From NCBI RefSeq assembly GCF_026015965.1, contig NZ_CP110383.1, forward strand, positions 2,575,814 to 2,613,980: 38,167 nt of DNA, in the 5' to 3' direction. The notes beneath the pieces were generated by a model. It had not been told where the DNA came from, did not search any database, and saw only the letters and a list, made by a program, of their open reading frames with translations. Positions 37,564-38,167 of this stretch are shown here, piece after piece (positions within the stretch are counted from its first letter, which is position 1; every line of letters starts with the position of its first letter). This stretch comes from Selenomonas sputigena. Its GTDB lineage: Bacteria; Bacillota; Negativicutes; Selenomonadales; Selenomonadaceae. The position numbers and the translations under genes are program-made.

Positions 37564-38133
37564 ATGAAAATGTTCAAGCTCAAGAAACTCAAGTCGGCTC
37601 TGGCGGTCTGCGCGGTAGCGGCATCGCTCTTCACGCTCGGCGGCTCTGCGTCGGCGGCGGGCTTCACGGAGTACCCGATCGGCGACGAGATCGAGAACGA
37701 GGCGAACCACTTCAAGGTAGCGCTCGTCTATTTCCAGCCGATTGAGATGCTGCCTGCAGGCATGATGCTTTCGCCGGACAAGGCGGACATGCACATTGAG
37801 ACGGATATCCATGCGACGGAAGGCAACGACACGGGCTTCGGCGTCGGCGAGTGGATTCCGTATCTGACGGTTCACTACAAGTTCACGAAGCGTGAGACGG
37901 GCCAGAGCGTCGAGGGCGTCTTCATGCCGATGAACGCAGACGATGGCCCGCACTACGGCGCAAACGTCAAGCTCCTGGGTGCCGGCACCTACGACATGCA
38001 CTTCTCCATCGAAAGCCCGTATCGCCAGAACTACGGTCTGCACGTCGATGATGAGACGGGCGTCAAGGGCCGCTTCTGGGATGAGCCTGTGACGATGGAT
38101 TGGGTCTTCAACTACGTCCCGCGTCGTTGGTAA
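37564..38133 (+). CDS. P19-type periplasmic iron-binding protein
   Basis: A 189-residue exported protein of the P19/FtrA/Tpd family, which binds iron or copper in the periplasm and delivers it to an FTR1 permease. The signal peptide is MKMFKLKKLKSALAVCAVAA, followed by SLFTLGGSASAAGF. Family features include PIGDEIE, Met-rich LPAGMMLSPDKADMHIETDI, HATEGNDTGFGVGEWIPYL and HYGANVKL; the Met and His residues are the likely metal ligands. The start follows CGGAGGAG. The gene lies directly after FTR1. The 34 bases after its stop contain a fragment loosely similar to the dispersed promoter element in reverse orientation. Confidence 0.9.
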   Translation: MKMFKLKKLKSALAVCAVAASLFTLGGSASAAGFTEYPIGDEIENEANHFKVALVYFQPIEMLPAGMMLSPDKADMHIETDIHATEGNDTGFGVGEWIPYLTVHYKFTKRETGQSVEGVFMPMNADDGPHYGANVKLLGAGTYDMHFSIESPYRQNYGLHVDDETGVKGRFWDEPVTMDWVFNYVPRRW

Positions 38134-38167
38134 TGCTGAGCCGTCCAAGAAGCGAACCCTGAAAGGG

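Overview
The window looks like a chromosome segment of a diderm Firmicute of the class Negativicutes, most likely a Selenomonas/Centipeda-type organism. The reasons are high-GC coding sequence with strong Firmicute-style ribosome binding sites and extended -10 promoters, Firmicute-type GyrA, MarR/OhrR and chemoreceptor proteins, and a complete TonB-ExbB-ExbD system that implies an outer membrane. The genus is an inference from gene content.

Layout. 1-3.75 kb: end of a chemoreceptor, gyrA and a YgjP-like metallopeptidase. 3.9-12.6 kb: a complete type I-C CRISPR-Cas locus (cas3 / gap / cas5-cas8c-cas7-cas4-cas1-cas2 / leader / array of nine spacers). 12.7-14.5 kb: small accessory island with two related small ORFs, a HipA-like kinase and a short unknown gene, carrying two frameshifts. 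14.6-17 kb: a DUF134-NifX-His-rich fusion divergent from a thioredoxin-reductase-like gene and a glutaredoxin. 17-21.2 kb: murA, tRNA-Arg(CCG) and the folate operon folE-folP-folB-folK. 21.4-24.4 kb: an EAL-domain protein and an unknown Pro/Glu-repeat membrane protein. 24.6-28.0 kb (minus strand): a chemoreceptor, an Mrp/NBP35 ATPase and an OhrR-like MarR regulator. 28.1-32.4 kb: a strong promoter with a 27-residue ORF, then a Mn/Fe/Zn ABC transporter whose last permease carries a winged-helix tail. 32.5-38.1 kb: a Fic protein and an iron-uptake cluster (DUF4198 protein, ExbB, ExbD, TonB, FTR1 permease, P19 protein).

The most striking observation is in the 355-bp gap between cas3 and cas5. 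The minus strand carries its own promoter, a 34-nt degenerate CRISPR repeat that keeps the 3' handle GGATTGAAAT, a guide-like stretch, and a 12-bp hairpin. The first 11 nt of the guide, and 15 of the first 16, match a site next to a type I-C TTC PAM that lies over the -10 box and start region of the cas5 promoter. The only mismatch in the first 16 is at position 12, a base that type I effectors flip out. This has the design of a Cas-regulating RNA (CreR-like) by which the effector represses its own operon; cas3 lies outside that control.

A second structural oddity is in the array: one spacer is inverted together with its flanking half-repeats, leaving two perfect palindromes. A third is a dispersed promoter element (short GCC-N3-GGC hairpin, then TTGACY-N16-TRRAMT with a conserved spacer) that occurs upstream of murA, upstream of the EAL gene and as the promoter of the CreR-like RNA.
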